A DNA stretch of 64,000 bases, taken from positions 269,949 through 333,948 of the forward strand of contig NZ_BMNI01000001.1 of NCBI RefSeq assembly GCF_014646375.1, in the 5' to 3' direction. Both the position numbers and the translations under genes were made by a program. Each line of letters opens with the position of its first letter. Within the stretch, counting starts at the first letter, position 1. This DNA is from Nocardioides phosphati (GTDB taxonomy: Bacteria > Actinomycetota > Actinomycetes > Propionibacteriales > Nocardioidaceae). Positions 53,460-61,830 of this stretch are shown one piece after another. The notes beneath the pieces are model-generated. The model was not told the DNA's origin. It saw only the letters and a list, made by a program, of their open reading frames with translations, and searched no databases.

Positions 53460-53528
53460 GGTTGGTGTGCACAGGCTTGGATGTCAGGCATGACGGTGGT
53501 GGCCTCGTCGCAACTCGGGAGGTGGCAG

Positions 53529-54056
53529 ATGGCGTACGACGACGACCGCGGGCTCGCGGCGTTCCTCGACGACCTGGAGCAGGAGGCCCAGGGGGCCTGG
53601 GCTGCGGAGCGCGGGCTGGAGGTCGCCGAGCGCGCGCGGGCGGAGTACGCCCGCGTCGGGCTGCCCGGGCGTTTGATGGCCGGCCTCGGCGGCCGGGTGG
53701 CCCTCCAGGTGGCCGGTGTGGGCACGGTCGAGGGCGAGCTCGTGCGCGTCGCGGATGGCTGGCTCCTGCTCGCAGACGGCGCGGTCGAGTGGATCGTGCT
53801 CCTCGACGCCGTGGAGACGGTGCGGGGCCTGCCACCGCGGGCTGTCCCGCCCGAGGCGTGGCCGGTGACGGCACGGCTGGGAGTGGGCTCGGCGTTGCGC
53901 GCGATGGTGGGGGAGCGGTGCCTGGTGCGCCTGCGGAGCGGCGGTCAGCTCGACGGCCGGGTGGGCCGGATCGGCGCCGACTTCGTCGAGCTCCAGCCCG
54001 ACGGTGGGGCGACGGCCCTCGTGGCGTTCACCGCCGTTGCGGCTGTGCGCCGCTGA
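53529..54056 (+). CDS. Uncharacterised actinobacterial protein (small beta-domain pair)
   Basis: 175 aa; I do not recognise a named family with certainty. An acidic helical N-terminus (AYDDDRGLAAFLDDLEQEAQ) and a helix ending ARAEYARVGLPGRL are followed by two similar beta-rich units: VALQVAGVGTVEGELVRVADGWLLLADG and MVGERCLVRLRSGGQLDGRVGRIGADFVELQ. These look like Sm-like or SH3-like barrels. GGGAGG precedes ATG 53529. It is divergent from the LysM operon and converges on tatB with a nine-base gap. Confidence 0.75.
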   Translation: MAYDDDRGLAAFLDDLEQEAQGAWAAERGLEVAERARAEYARVGLPGRLMAGLGGRVALQVAGVGTVEGELVRVADGWLLLADGAVEWIVLLDAVETVRGLPPRAVPPEAWPVTARLGVGSALRAMVGERCLVRLRSGGQLDGRVGRIGADFVELQPDGGATALVAFTAVAAVRR

Positions 54057-54065
54057 GGCTGCGCC

Positions 54066-54395
54066 TCAGGTGGCGTCGGCGTCGAAGGGCGGCCGCTCGC
54101 CGGCAGCGAGGGGGCGCAGGCCGGCGCGGGTCGCCTCCTCGTCGTCAGCGTCGCGCAACGCCTCGTCGATGTGCTTGCGCACCATCCGCCGTGGGTCGAG
54201 GTCGCGCAGCTCGAGGTCGGCGTACTCCGGGCCGAGCTCGCGGCGGAGGTCGTCGCGCGCGGCGTCCGCGTAGCCCTTCAGGCGACGGATGAACCGCCCA
54301 GCCTGCGCCGCGAACTCGGGCAGGCGGTCGGGCCCCATGACCAGGACGACCACGAGCCCGATGACGAAGAGCTCGCCCCAGCCGACATCCAACAC
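54066..54395 (-). CDS. tatB: Sec-independent translocase TatB
   Basis: 109 aa. One N-terminal membrane helix (GELFVIGLVVVLVMG), the hinge GPDRLPEFAAQAGRFIRRLKGY, an amphipathic helix and a charged tail, as in TatB. It recognises twin-arginine signal peptides together with TatC. GTG 54395 is supported by TAGGCT ending six bases upstream. Adjacent to mrp, as in mycobacteria. TatA and TatC are not in this window. Confidence 0.92.
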   Translation of the reverse strand: MLDVGWGELFVIGLVVVLVMGPDRLPEFAAQAGRFIRRLKGYADAARDDLRRELGPEYADLELRDLDPRRMVRKHIDEALRDADDEEATRAGLRPLAAGERPPFDADAT

Positions 54396-54420
54396 GCGCA
54401 GAGCCTAGCCGGGCGCCCGG

Positions 54421-55566
54421 TCAGAACTTGCTGGAAGGCGTGAGACCGAGCTGCATGCCGGCGAGGCCACGCCCACGGCCGGAGAGCGCGTCGGCGACCT
54501 GCGTGATCGCCTGGGCGCCCGCGGAGGTCGGGTCGGCCTCGACCACCGGCTTGCCCGCGTCACCGCCCTCGCGGAGGGACGGGTCGAGGGGGATCTGGCC
54601 GAGGAGCTTCACCTCGTAGCCGAAGCGCTGCGAGAGCGTGTCGGCCACGCGCTGGCCACCGCCCGAGCCGAAGGGCTCGATGCGGGAGCCGTCGGGCAGC
54701 TCCATCCAGGACATGTTCTCGACGACGCCGACGACGCGCTGGTGCATCATCGAGGCCATCGTGCCGGCACGCTCGGCGACCTCGGCGGCGGCTTCCTGCG
54801 GCGTCGTGATGACGACGACCTCGGCGTTGGGCAGGTGCTGGCCCAGCGAGATCGCGATGTCGCCGGTGCCCGGCGGAAGGTCGAGGAGGAGGACGTCGAG
54901 GTCGCCCCAGTAGACGTCGGCGAGCATCTGCACGAGCGCCCGGTCGAGCATCGGGCCACGCCAGGCGATGACCTGGTCACGGCGCGGCTTGAGCATGCCC
55001 ACGGAGATCACCGAGACGCCCGACGGGGTCGGGACCGGCATGATCAGGTCCTCGACCTGGGTCGGGCGGGAGTCCGCCACACCGAGCATGGCGGGGATCG
55101 AGTGGCCGTAGATGTCGGCGTCGACGACACCGACCTTGAGGCCCTGCTTGGCGAGCGCGATGGCCAGGTTGGCGGTCATCGAGGACTTGCCGACACCACC
55201 CTTGCCCGACGCGATCGCGTAGACCTTGGTGAGCGATCCCGGCTTGGCGAAGGGGATCTCGCGCTGGGCGTGGCCGCCGCGGAGCGTCTCCTGCAGCTTC
55301 GCCCGCTGGTCGGCGTCCATCACGCCCATGTCGACCGTGACGCCGGTGACGCCGGCGACCTTCGAGACGGCGGCGGTCACGTCGCGCGTGAGGGTGTCCT
55401 TCATCGGACAGCCCGCCACCGTGAGCAGGAGCCGGACCGTCACCGCGCCGCCGTCGGTGATGTCGACGGTGTCGACCATGCCGATCTCGGTGATGGGGCG
55501 CTTGATCTCGGGGTCGTTGACCGTCGCCAGCGCGGCGTTGACCTGCTCGAGGGAGGGGGTGCTCAT
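54421..55566 (-). CDS. mrp: Mrp/NBP35-type iron-sulfur cluster carrier ATPase
   Basis: 381 aa. An N-terminal DUF59/MIP18 domain (NDPEIKRPITEIGMV, VAGCPMKDTL) precedes the P-loop domain with the deviant Walker A SGKGGVGKSSM, DADIYGHSIPAMLG and DLPPGTGDI. It loads Fe-S clusters on client proteins. The usual C-terminal Cys-x-x-Cys is replaced here by other residues (MVENMSWMELP-type region), as in many actinobacterial Mrp proteins. ATG 55566 is preferred over TTG 55575 because a TACCCT box ends eight bases upstream of the ATG and overlaps the TTG. Confidence 0.93.
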   Translation of the reverse strand: MSTPSLEQVNAALATVNDPEIKRPITEIGMVDTVDITDGGAVTVRLLLTVAGCPMKDTLTRDVTAAVSKVAGVTGVTVDMGVMDADQRAKLQETLRGGHAQREIPFAKPGSLTKVYAIASGKGGVGKSSMTANLAIALAKQGLKVGVVDADIYGHSIPAMLGVADSRPTQVEDLIMPVPTPSGVSVISVGMLKPRRDQVIAWRGPMLDRALVQMLADVYWGDLDVLLLDLPPGTGDIAISLGQHLPNAEVVVITTPQEAAAEVAERAGTMASMMHQRVVGVVENMSWMELPDGSRIEPFGSGGGQRVADTLSQRFGYEVKLLGQIPLDPSLREGGDAGKPVVEADPTSAGAQAITQVADALSGRGRGLAGMQLGLTPSSKF

Positions 55567-55611
55567 GGTGCCCAAGGGTACGCGGTGACCCCGCGCCCCC
55601 GGACAGCAGGA

Positions 55612-56127
55612 TCAGCGGCTGGAGGGGTGATCCTCGTCGCCCGCCGGCTCGGGGTCGGGCGTGAGGTCCTCGCGGAGTGAGCGGAGCTCGGAGCGGAGGA
55701 AGTCGCGGGTCGCGACCTCGCCCACCGACATGCGCAGCGAGGCGACCTCGCGGGCGAGGAACTCCATGTCTGCGTGGGCGCGCGCGTTGGCCTGGCGGTC
55801 CTGCTCGGCGATCACCTTGTCGCGCTGCTCCTGGCGGTTCTGCGCGAGCAGGATCAGCGGCGCGGCGTACGACGCCTGGAGGCTGAGGATGAGGGTGAGG
55901 AAGGTGAAGGAGTACGGGTCGAACCGCATGTCCTTCGGCGCGAGGGTGTTCCAGCCGAGCCAGAGGATGACGAAGATCGTCATCCAGATCAGGAACTTCG
56001 CGGTGCCCATGAAGCGCGCGAACTTCTCGGCGAAGACGCCGAACTCCTCGGTGCTCAGCTTCGGGGCGCGCAGCGGCTTCCGCTTGTCACGGGGTACGTC
56101 GAGGCGCTTCTGCGTGGTGCTGCTCAT
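55612..56127 (-). CDS. DUF1003 membrane protein
   Basis: 171 aa. Two membrane helices with the DUF1003 pattern: FLIWMTIFVILWLGWNTLAP and DPYSFTFLTLILSLQASYAAPLILLAQNRQ, followed by a long charged helix DRQANARAHADMEFLAREVASLR. ATG 56127 overlaps the stop of the MgtE-N/CBS gene (ATGA). The two are conserved neighbours in actinobacteria. Function unknown; a link to divalent-cation handling is suggested only by the partner. Confidence 0.88.
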   Translation of the reverse strand: MSSTTQKRLDVPRDKRKPLRAPKLSTEEFGVFAEKFARFMGTAKFLIWMTIFVILWLGWNTLAPKDMRFDPYSFTFLTLILSLQASYAAPLILLAQNRQEQRDKVIAEQDRQANARAHADMEFLAREVASLRMSVGEVATRDFLRSELRSLREDLTPDPEPAGDEDHPSSR

Positions 56128-57377
56128 CGGCGCCCGCCCAGGTCGCGCTGGTCACGCCAGCCGGTGGGGAGCATGTGGTCGAGGAGGTCGTCGACCGTGA
56201 CCGCGCCGAGCAGGCGTCCCTCGTCGTCGACGACCGGCGCCGCGACCAGGTTGTACGTCGCGAGGTGGGCCGCGACGTCCTCGATCGTGGAGTCGACGCG
56301 CAGGGGGTCGAGGGAGTCGTCGAGCGCAGCCGCCACGAGCGTGGAGGGAGGCTCGCGCAGCAGGCGCTGGATGTGGGCGACGCCGAGCAGCTTGCCCGTC
56401 GGCGGCTCGAGCGGCGCGCGGCAGATGTAGACCAGCGACGCCAGCGACGGGGTGAGGTCGGGGTTGCGCACGTGGGCGAGCGCATCGGCGATGGTGGCGT
56501 CGGGGCCGAGGATCACCGGCTCGACGGTCATCATGCCGCCGGCGGTCTCCTCGCCGTACGACAGCAGGCGCTTGACGTCCTCGGCGCCCTCGGGCTCCAT
56601 CAGCTCGAGCAGGGTCGCGGCGGTCTCGGGGGAGAGGTCGGCGATCAGGTCGGCGGCGTCGTCGGGCGACATCTCCTCGAGGACGTCGGCGGCGCGCTCG
56701 GAGTCGAGGTGCTCGAGGATCTCGACCTGGTCCTCCTCGGGGAGCTCCTCGAGGACGTCGGCCAGGCGCTCGTCGTCCATGCCCGCGACCACAGCCGTAC
56801 GCCGCTCGGGCGGGAGGTCGTGGATGACGTTGGCCGCATCGGCCGGGCGCATCTCGTTGAGCGAGGCGATCAGGTGGGTCGCGCCCTGCGTGGCCTGGGC
56901 GTGGGCGAGGCCGACGACGTCGGTCCACTCGAGCACGTGGGTCTGGCCGCGGCGGCGCAGCCCCTTGCCGGGCTCCTGGATCGCGACGCGGGAGAGCACC
57001 CAGTCGCGGGTCCTGCCCTGCTCCATGGCGACGTCGTAGACGGTGCCGGTGGTGTCGCTGCCACGGACGCTCACGTGGCGGTCGAGCATCTCGCCGACGA
57101 CCAGCGTCTCGGTGCTGCGCTGCTCGAAGCGGCGCATGTTGACCAGGCCGGTCGTGTGCACCTGACCGCTGTCGACGCTGGTCACGCGGGTCATCGGGAC
57201 GAAGACGCGCTTGCGCCCGAGGACCTCGACGACGAGGCCGAGGACGCGCGGCTGCCGGCCGTCGGTGCGCAGGGTCACCACGACGTCGCGGACCTTGCCC
57301 ACCTGGTCACCCAGGGGGTCGAAGATCGGCAGCCCGACGAGGCGGGCGACGAAGACGCGAGAGGGCGAGGTGCTCAC
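56124..57377 (-). CDS. Soluble MgtE-N / CBS-domain protein with PRC-barrel-like N-terminus
   Basis: 417 aa, no membrane helices. Residues 1-150 contain two PRC-barrel-like units (LVGLPIFDPLGDQVGKVRDVVV and VRGSDTTGTVYDVAM). Residues about 165-285 are an MgtE_N helical superhelix (AANVIHDLPPERR, EDQVEILEHLDSERAADVLEEM). A CBS pair (MTVEPVILGPDATIADALAHV, PLRVDSTIEDVAAHL) ends the protein. The magnesium channel domain of true MgtE is absent, so it is probably a cation or nucleotide sensor. It couples to the DUF1003 gene. TACGGT ends six bases before the GTG. Confidence 0.9.
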   Translation of the reverse strand: MSTSPSRVFVARLVGLPIFDPLGDQVGKVRDVVVTLRTDGRQPRVLGLVVEVLGRKRVFVPMTRVTSVDSGQVHTTGLVNMRRFEQRSTETLVVGEMLDRHVSVRGSDTTGTVYDVAMEQGRTRDWVLSRVAIQEPGKGLRRRGQTHVLEWTDVVGLAHAQATQGATHLIASLNEMRPADAANVIHDLPPERRTAVVAGMDDERLADVLEELPEEDQVEILEHLDSERAADVLEEMSPDDAADLIADLSPETAATLLELMEPEGAEDVKRLLSYGEETAGGMMTVEPVILGPDATIADALAHVRNPDLTPSLASLVYICRAPLEPPTGKLLGVAHIQRLLREPPSTLVAAALDDSLDPLRVDSTIEDVAAHLATYNLVAAPVVDDEGRLLGAVTVDDLLDHMLPTGWRDQRDLGGRR

Positions 57378-57411
57378 GGGGCCACCGTATCGGGGTAGGG
57401 GAGGGTGCGGC

Positions 57412-59277
57412 TCAGGGTCCGAAGACGCCGAGCCGCAGGTGGGCGTCGAACCTGCTGCGCGGGATGGCGGGCAGGGTCAGGGCGGAGGCTGCGAGGTTCC
57501 CGATGACGCCGGTGTTGATCGGCGTACCGGTGGCCGGCAGGCGCTGCGACCCGGCGGGCCGGGTGTACTGCGGGTTCATCGCGTAGAGGTCGGCGTGCGG
57601 GACCGAAGGCCCCCACACCACCAGCGGTACGCCGTACCCGTAGGTGGACACCGGGGCGCCGGGCACGCTCGCGGTGACCACGACGAGCGTCGATCCGGCC
57701 GTGCTCGCGGTGCCCTGGAGGCCGCCGACGAGGCGGCGCAGGCGGGTGTCGGCGACGCTGACCGCCCGGATGTACTCGGTGCTGTGCCAGCCGTAGCGCT
57801 CTCCGGCACGCAGCACGCCGCCCAGCTGCAGCACGGTGATCCGGGCCGGCCGGTCGGTGAGCGCCTGGCGGGCGGCCTTGTACGGGTCGGCGTCGGACGT
57901 GGAGATCAGGCGGCCGTCGATCTTGCCGCGGCCGTTGTCGACGCCGTACTTGTCGCTGCCGGCGAGGCTGGAGTCCCACGTGCGGGTGACCAGCTTGGAG
58001 CGCGCGTCGCCGGAGTAGAAGGCCGTGCGCATGCCGAGGTTGTGCGCCATGTCGTAGATGCTCGAGACGTACTGTCCGGCGGCCGCGTGGACGGACGGCC
58101 CGCTGTAGCGGTTGCTGGTGACGCCGTGGCCGCCGATGCTGGTGGCCACCGGGCGGCTGCTCAGCAGGCTGATCGTGTTGGGCAGCGCGAGGCGGTTGTC
58201 GTTGTCGGCGCGCGCCTGGAAGGTCGCGGCACCCTGCGCCACGAGCGAGGAGAGGAACGGGGCGCGGCCGGCCTTCACCGTGTTGGAGCGGAGCCCCTGG
58301 ATGTCGACCACGACGACGCGCTTCACGCCGGCGGCGCGGGCCGGCTGCGGCGCGATGCTCGCGTTCGCGAAGACGAAGGCGTGGTCGGAGGTCTTGTCGA
58401 CGAAGTCGCTGTCGTCCTCGGTGTAGCCGCTGAAGCCGATGTTCGACGTGCCCATGATCCAGTCGTAGATCATCGGCAGGTGCGGCTGGCAGAGGTACGG
58501 GTCGCCGTCGGCGGGCTCGCCGTGGACGCCGCCCGAGGCCGACTCGAGGTCGGTCAGGTAGGTCATCGGGCAGTAGAACTTCTCGCGGTCGTTCATGTCG
58601 CCGGTGAAGAGGACCGGGATGTCCGGGTCGGCGGCCTGGAGCTTGTTGACCAGCTTGGCCTGGACCCGCTCGGCGGCGTCGCGCCACTGCTGCGCGTCAC
58701 CACGGGTGTCCGCGGGGTTGTGGGTGTTCATCAGCCACACGAGCTGGCCGGTGTGGTTGTTGCGGAGCTTCACGAGCGGGTGGATGCGCAGGTGCCCGTA
58801 GAAGTACGGCGACTTGTAGGTCAGCCGCTGGATCGCGGTCCAGTCCTTCGTCCGCCACGCGACGGACTCGGAGGTCGAGTCGGTGAACGCCCGGCCGGGC
58901 CACACGTCCCAGCTGGAGCCCATCAGCTCCTTGAACTTGTCGTACTGCGGCGGCTCGAACTCCTGGAAGCCGATCATCTGGACGTCGTGCTTCGCCATCA
59001 GCTGCGTGGTCCAGAGCATGCGGGTGTTGCCGCCGGCGTACTTGGGATAGCGGTCGCCGCCGGGCTTGGTGTGGCTGTAGCCCAGGACGTTGAAGTTCGC
59101 GACCCGGAACTGCGTGGGCGCAGCGGCGGTGGAGCTGGCCTGGCGCGCGGTGCCGGAGTGGTGCTGCCAGCCGGCGCCGGGCGCGAGCAGGGCAGCCGTC
59201 GCGACCACCGGGACGGTCACCGCGGCGAGCCAGCGGCCGAGGGTGCGGGCGGGTCGGGCGGGCGTGCTGGGGGACAT
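57412..59277 (-). CDS. Secreted endonuclease/exonuclease/phosphatase fused to alkaline-phosphatase-like domain
   Basis: 621 aa. A signal peptide (LAAVTVPVVATAALLAPGAG) precedes an EEP nuclease-like domain at about 60-310: RVANFNVLG, GFQEFEPPQYD (metal Glu), NTHNPAD, LFTGDMNDRE, YDWIMG and SDHAFVFA. All catalytic signatures are present. From about 315 a second domain resembles alkaline-phosphatase superfamily phosphodiesterases (VVVVDIQGLRSN, LALPNTISLL, GHGVTSN), but the late metal-binding Asp-His motif is replaced by TASVPG, so it may be inactive. Probably a secreted nuclease or phosphodiesterase. GGAG lies seven bases before ATG 59277. Confidence 0.85.
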   Translation of the reverse strand: MSPSTPARPARTLGRWLAAVTVPVVATAALLAPGAGWQHHSGTARQASSTAAAPTQFRVANFNVLGYSHTKPGGDRYPKYAGGNTRMLWTTQLMAKHDVQMIGFQEFEPPQYDKFKELMGSSWDVWPGRAFTDSTSESVAWRTKDWTAIQRLTYKSPYFYGHLRIHPLVKLRNNHTGQLVWLMNTHNPADTRGDAQQWRDAAERVQAKLVNKLQAADPDIPVLFTGDMNDREKFYCPMTYLTDLESASGGVHGEPADGDPYLCQPHLPMIYDWIMGTSNIGFSGYTEDDSDFVDKTSDHAFVFANASIAPQPARAAGVKRVVVVDIQGLRSNTVKAGRAPFLSSLVAQGAATFQARADNDNRLALPNTISLLSSRPVATSIGGHGVTSNRYSGPSVHAAAGQYVSSIYDMAHNLGMRTAFYSGDARSKLVTRTWDSSLAGSDKYGVDNGRGKIDGRLISTSDADPYKAARQALTDRPARITVLQLGGVLRAGERYGWHSTEYIRAVSVADTRLRRLVGGLQGTASTAGSTLVVVTASVPGAPVSTYGYGVPLVVWGPSVPHADLYAMNPQYTRPAGSQRLPATGTPINTGVIGNLAASALTLPAIPRSRFDAHLRLGVFGP

Positions 59278-59367
59278 GGCGACACTCCGGTCGAGCGGGC
59301 AGCAGGAACACGGTGGCTGTGACCACCGCTTGCCAGTGTGACTGAAGTGATCGGTGTGGTCCACCAC

Positions 59368-59394
59368 GTGACGGACCCGTCACCGCCGTGACGG
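59368..59394. promoter_or_regulatory. Inverted-repeat operator candidate upstream of acyl-CoA dehydrogenase
   Basis: GTGACGG (59368-59374) and CCGTCAC (59377-59383) form a perfect inverted repeat with a two-base spacer. A third half-site CGTGACGG follows at 59388-59394. TAGACT (59406-59411), a likely -10 of the downstream gene, lies 12 bases beyond, so a protein bound here would overlap the -35 region. Confidence 0.55.
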
Positions 59395-59451
59395 CGTCGA
59401 CGCCCTAGACTCCCTCTGTTTTGCGCCCGCGCTCAGGAAGGTAGTGCCCCC

Positions 59452-60645
59452 ATGGCCAAGCTGTGCCAGACCGAGGACCTCACGGATATCCAGCAGGAGA
59501 TCCTGTCCACCGTCCGCCAGTTCGTGAACAGCAAGATCATCCCGGTCGCGCAGGAGCTCGAGCACTCCGACACGTACCCGCAGGAGATCATCGACGGCCT
59601 CAAGGAGCTCGGTGTCTTCGGCCTCACCATCCCCGAGGAGTTCGGTGGCCTGGGTGAGTCGATCCTGACCTACGCGCTCGTCGTCGAGGAGATCGCCCGC
59701 GGCTGGATGAGCGTCTCCGGCGTCATCAACACGCACTTCATCGTCGCCTACCTGCTCATGCAGCACGGCACCGAGGAGCAGAAGGCGAAGTACCTCCCGC
59801 GCATGGCGACCGGCGAGGTCCGTGGCGCGTTCTCGATGTCCGAGCCGGGCCTCGGCTCCGACGTCTCCGCCATCGCGACCAAGGGCACCAAGCTCGACGA
59901 CGGCTCGTACTCCATCACCGGCCAGAAGATGTGGCTCACGAACGGCGCCTCGTCGACGCTCGTCGCCCTGCTGACCAAGACCGATGAGGGTGCCGACTCG
60001 GTCTACAAGAACATGACCACCTTCCTCGTCGAGAAGGAGGCCGGCTTCGGTGAGACCGCCCAGGGCGTCACCGTCCCCGGCAAGATCGACAAGATGGGCT
60101 ACAAGGGCGTCGAGACGACCGAGCTCATCCTCGAGGACCACAAGATCGCCGCGGACCAGATCCTCGGCGGCACGCCCGGCAAGGGCTTCTTCCAGATGAT
60201 GGACGGTGTCGAGGTCGGCCGCGTCAACGTCGCCGCCCGTGCCTGCGGCCTGGCCTGGCGCGGCTTCGAGCTCGGTGTCGCCTACGCCCAGCAGCGCAAG
60301 ACCTTCGGCAAGGCCATCGCCGAGCACCAGGCGATCCTCTTCCGCCTCGCCGAGATGGCGACCAAGGTCGAGGTCAGCCACTCGATGATGGTCCGCGCCG
60401 CCCGCCTCAAGGACACCGGCAAGCGCATGGACGTCGAGGCCGGCATGGCCAAGATGGTCGCCGCGGAGTACGCCAACGAGGTCGTCGAGGACTCCTTCCG
60501 GATCCACGGTGGCTACGGCTACTCCAAGGAGTACGAGATCGAGCGCCTCATGCGCGAGGTCAAGTTCATGCTGATCGGTGAGGGCACGTCCGACATCCAG
60601 AAGATGATCATCGGTCGCCAGCTCCTCAAGGAGTACGCGCTCTGA
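59452..60645 (+). CDS. Acyl-CoA dehydrogenase
   Basis: 397 aa FAD enzyme of fatty-acid or branched-chain acyl-CoA oxidation. It has FSMSEPGLGSDVSAI, SITGQKMWLTNG, KTFGKAIAEHQ, IHGGYGYSKEYEIERLMR and a C-terminal GEGTSDIQKMII. It differs clearly from the dehydrogenase at 11471, so the two are not a recent duplication. AGGAAGG lies ten bases before the ATG. A GTGACGG inverted repeat upstream may control it. Confidence 0.93.
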   Translation: MAKLCQTEDLTDIQQEILSTVRQFVNSKIIPVAQELEHSDTYPQEIIDGLKELGVFGLTIPEEFGGLGESILTYALVVEEIARGWMSVSGVINTHFIVAYLLMQHGTEEQKAKYLPRMATGEVRGAFSMSEPGLGSDVSAIATKGTKLDDGSYSITGQKMWLTNGASSTLVALLTKTDEGADSVYKNMTTFLVEKEAGFGETAQGVTVPGKIDKMGYKGVETTELILEDHKIAADQILGGTPGKGFFQMMDGVEVGRVNVAARACGLAWRGFELGVAYAQQRKTFGKAIAEHQAILFRLAEMATKVEVSHSMMVRAARLKDTGKRMDVEAGMAKMVAAEYANEVVEDSFRIHGGYGYSKEYEIERLMREVKFMLIGEGTSDIQKMIIGRQLLKEYAL

Positions 60646-60680
60646 CAGGCACCCGCTGGTCCCGGCTCGAGGAGTGAGTG

Positions 60681-61784
60681 ATGGCGCGAAGGGTCTTCTG
60701 GCACATCGGCCTGCCGAAGACAGGCACGACGTACCTGCAGGGTGTCCTGTGGGACAACCGTGAGGCCCTTCGCGCCGACGGGCTCCTCCTGCCGGGACGC
60801 GGGCACCGCGAGCACCTCTGGGCTGCCCTCGAGGTGCAGGGTCGCGACCTGACCCAGCGCGCTCCGCGTGCACCGGGCGCCTGGGAGCGCCTCGCCACCG
60901 CGATCGAGGAGCACGAGGGCGACGCCCTCCTCTCGCACGAGTTCTTCTGCGGCGCGTCGCAGGAGCAGGCCGAGCGCGCGATCGCCCGCCTGGCGCCGGC
61001 CGAGGTCCACGTCATCGTGACCGCGCGCCACACCGCCGCGATGCTGACCGCCGGGTGGCAGGAGCAGGTGAAGAACGGCGGCCTCGTCGACCTCCGCACG
61101 CTCGCCGCCACGGACGACAACTCCGAGTTCGGGTGGCGCACGTGGGACCTCCGCGGGGTCCTCGAGCGGTGGACCTCGACCCTCCCCGCCGACCACGTCC
61201 ACCTCCTGCCGATGCCCGGGCGCTCCGAGCCCGCGGACCGCCACTGGCAGAACTTCCGCGAGGTCCTCGGCCTCCCCGACACGTACGCCGCGCCCCCGGC
61301 GCCGGCGAACCCGTCGCTCGGCGTGGTCCAGGTCGAGCTCCTGCGCCGGGTCAACGCGCACCTCAGCGAGTTCCGCAAGGCGATCGACCGCGGCGTGTGG
61401 ATCCGTGGCTACCTCGCCGAGCAGCACCTCGCCGTACAGAAGAGGGAGCGGTTCGGCCTGCCCGAGGACCTGCTCCAGGAGTGCCGCAGCCGCGCGGAGG
61501 CTGCGGTCCGGCTCATCACCGAGCGGGGCTTCCACGTGGCCGGCGACCCCGCGGCGCTGCTCGTGCCCGAGGAGCTCCCCGCGTCGCGGCAGCTCGAGTC
61601 GGTGACCGAGGCGGAGATGCTCGAGGCTGCCGGGGCACTGATCGCGACGATGCTCGAGGACCGCCGTGAGCAGGCGAAGACGATCCGGGCGCTGCGGAAT
61701 CCTCCGCCGGCCGCGGCCGCCGAACCCGAGCCGGAGCCCGTGCGCGGCTGGTTCCGTCGTGCGCAGCGTCACGCCGGCAAGTAG
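60681..61784 (+). CDS. Sulfotransferase-like protein
   Basis: 367 aa. HIGLPKTGTTYLQ (residues 8-20) is the 5'-phosphosulfate-binding loop of PAPS-dependent sulfotransferases. Downstream, VIVTARHTAAMLTAGWQEQ aligns with the 3'-phosphate-binding region (R and the following Ser/Thr position), though less strictly. The C-terminal 120 residues are helical and charged and end in a Pro/Glu linker. Substrate unknown; the secreted and glycosyltransferase neighbours suggest surface glycan sulfation. GAGGAG lies six bases before ATG 60681 (GTG 60678 is possible). Confidence 0.78.
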   Translation: MARRVFWHIGLPKTGTTYLQGVLWDNREALRADGLLLPGRGHREHLWAALEVQGRDLTQRAPRAPGAWERLATAIEEHEGDALLSHEFFCGASQEQAERAIARLAPAEVHVIVTARHTAAMLTAGWQEQVKNGGLVDLRTLAATDDNSEFGWRTWDLRGVLERWTSTLPADHVHLLPMPGRSEPADRHWQNFREVLGLPDTYAAPPAPANPSLGVVQVELLRRVNAHLSEFRKAIDRGVWIRGYLAEQHLAVQKRERFGLPEDLLQECRSRAEAAVRLITERGFHVAGDPAALLVPEELPASRQLESVTEAEMLEAAGALIATMLEDRREQAKTIRALRNPPPAAAAEPEPEPVRGWFRRAQRHAGK

Positions 61785-61798
61785 TCGATAGATTAGGA

Positions 61799-61823
61799 AG
61801 CGTCACGCGACGCTACGTATATT
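61799..61823 (+). promoter_or_regulatory. Promoter with operator-like inverted repeat before the PLD-like gene
   Basis: AGCGTC (61799-61804) and GACGCT (61809-61814) form an inverted repeat. TATATT (61818-61823), the best -10 in the window, ends seven bases before ATG 61831. No ribosome site lies between, so the transcript is probably leaderless. The inverted repeat overlaps the spacer or -35 region. Confidence 0.65.
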
Positions 61824-61830
61824 GCTCGGC

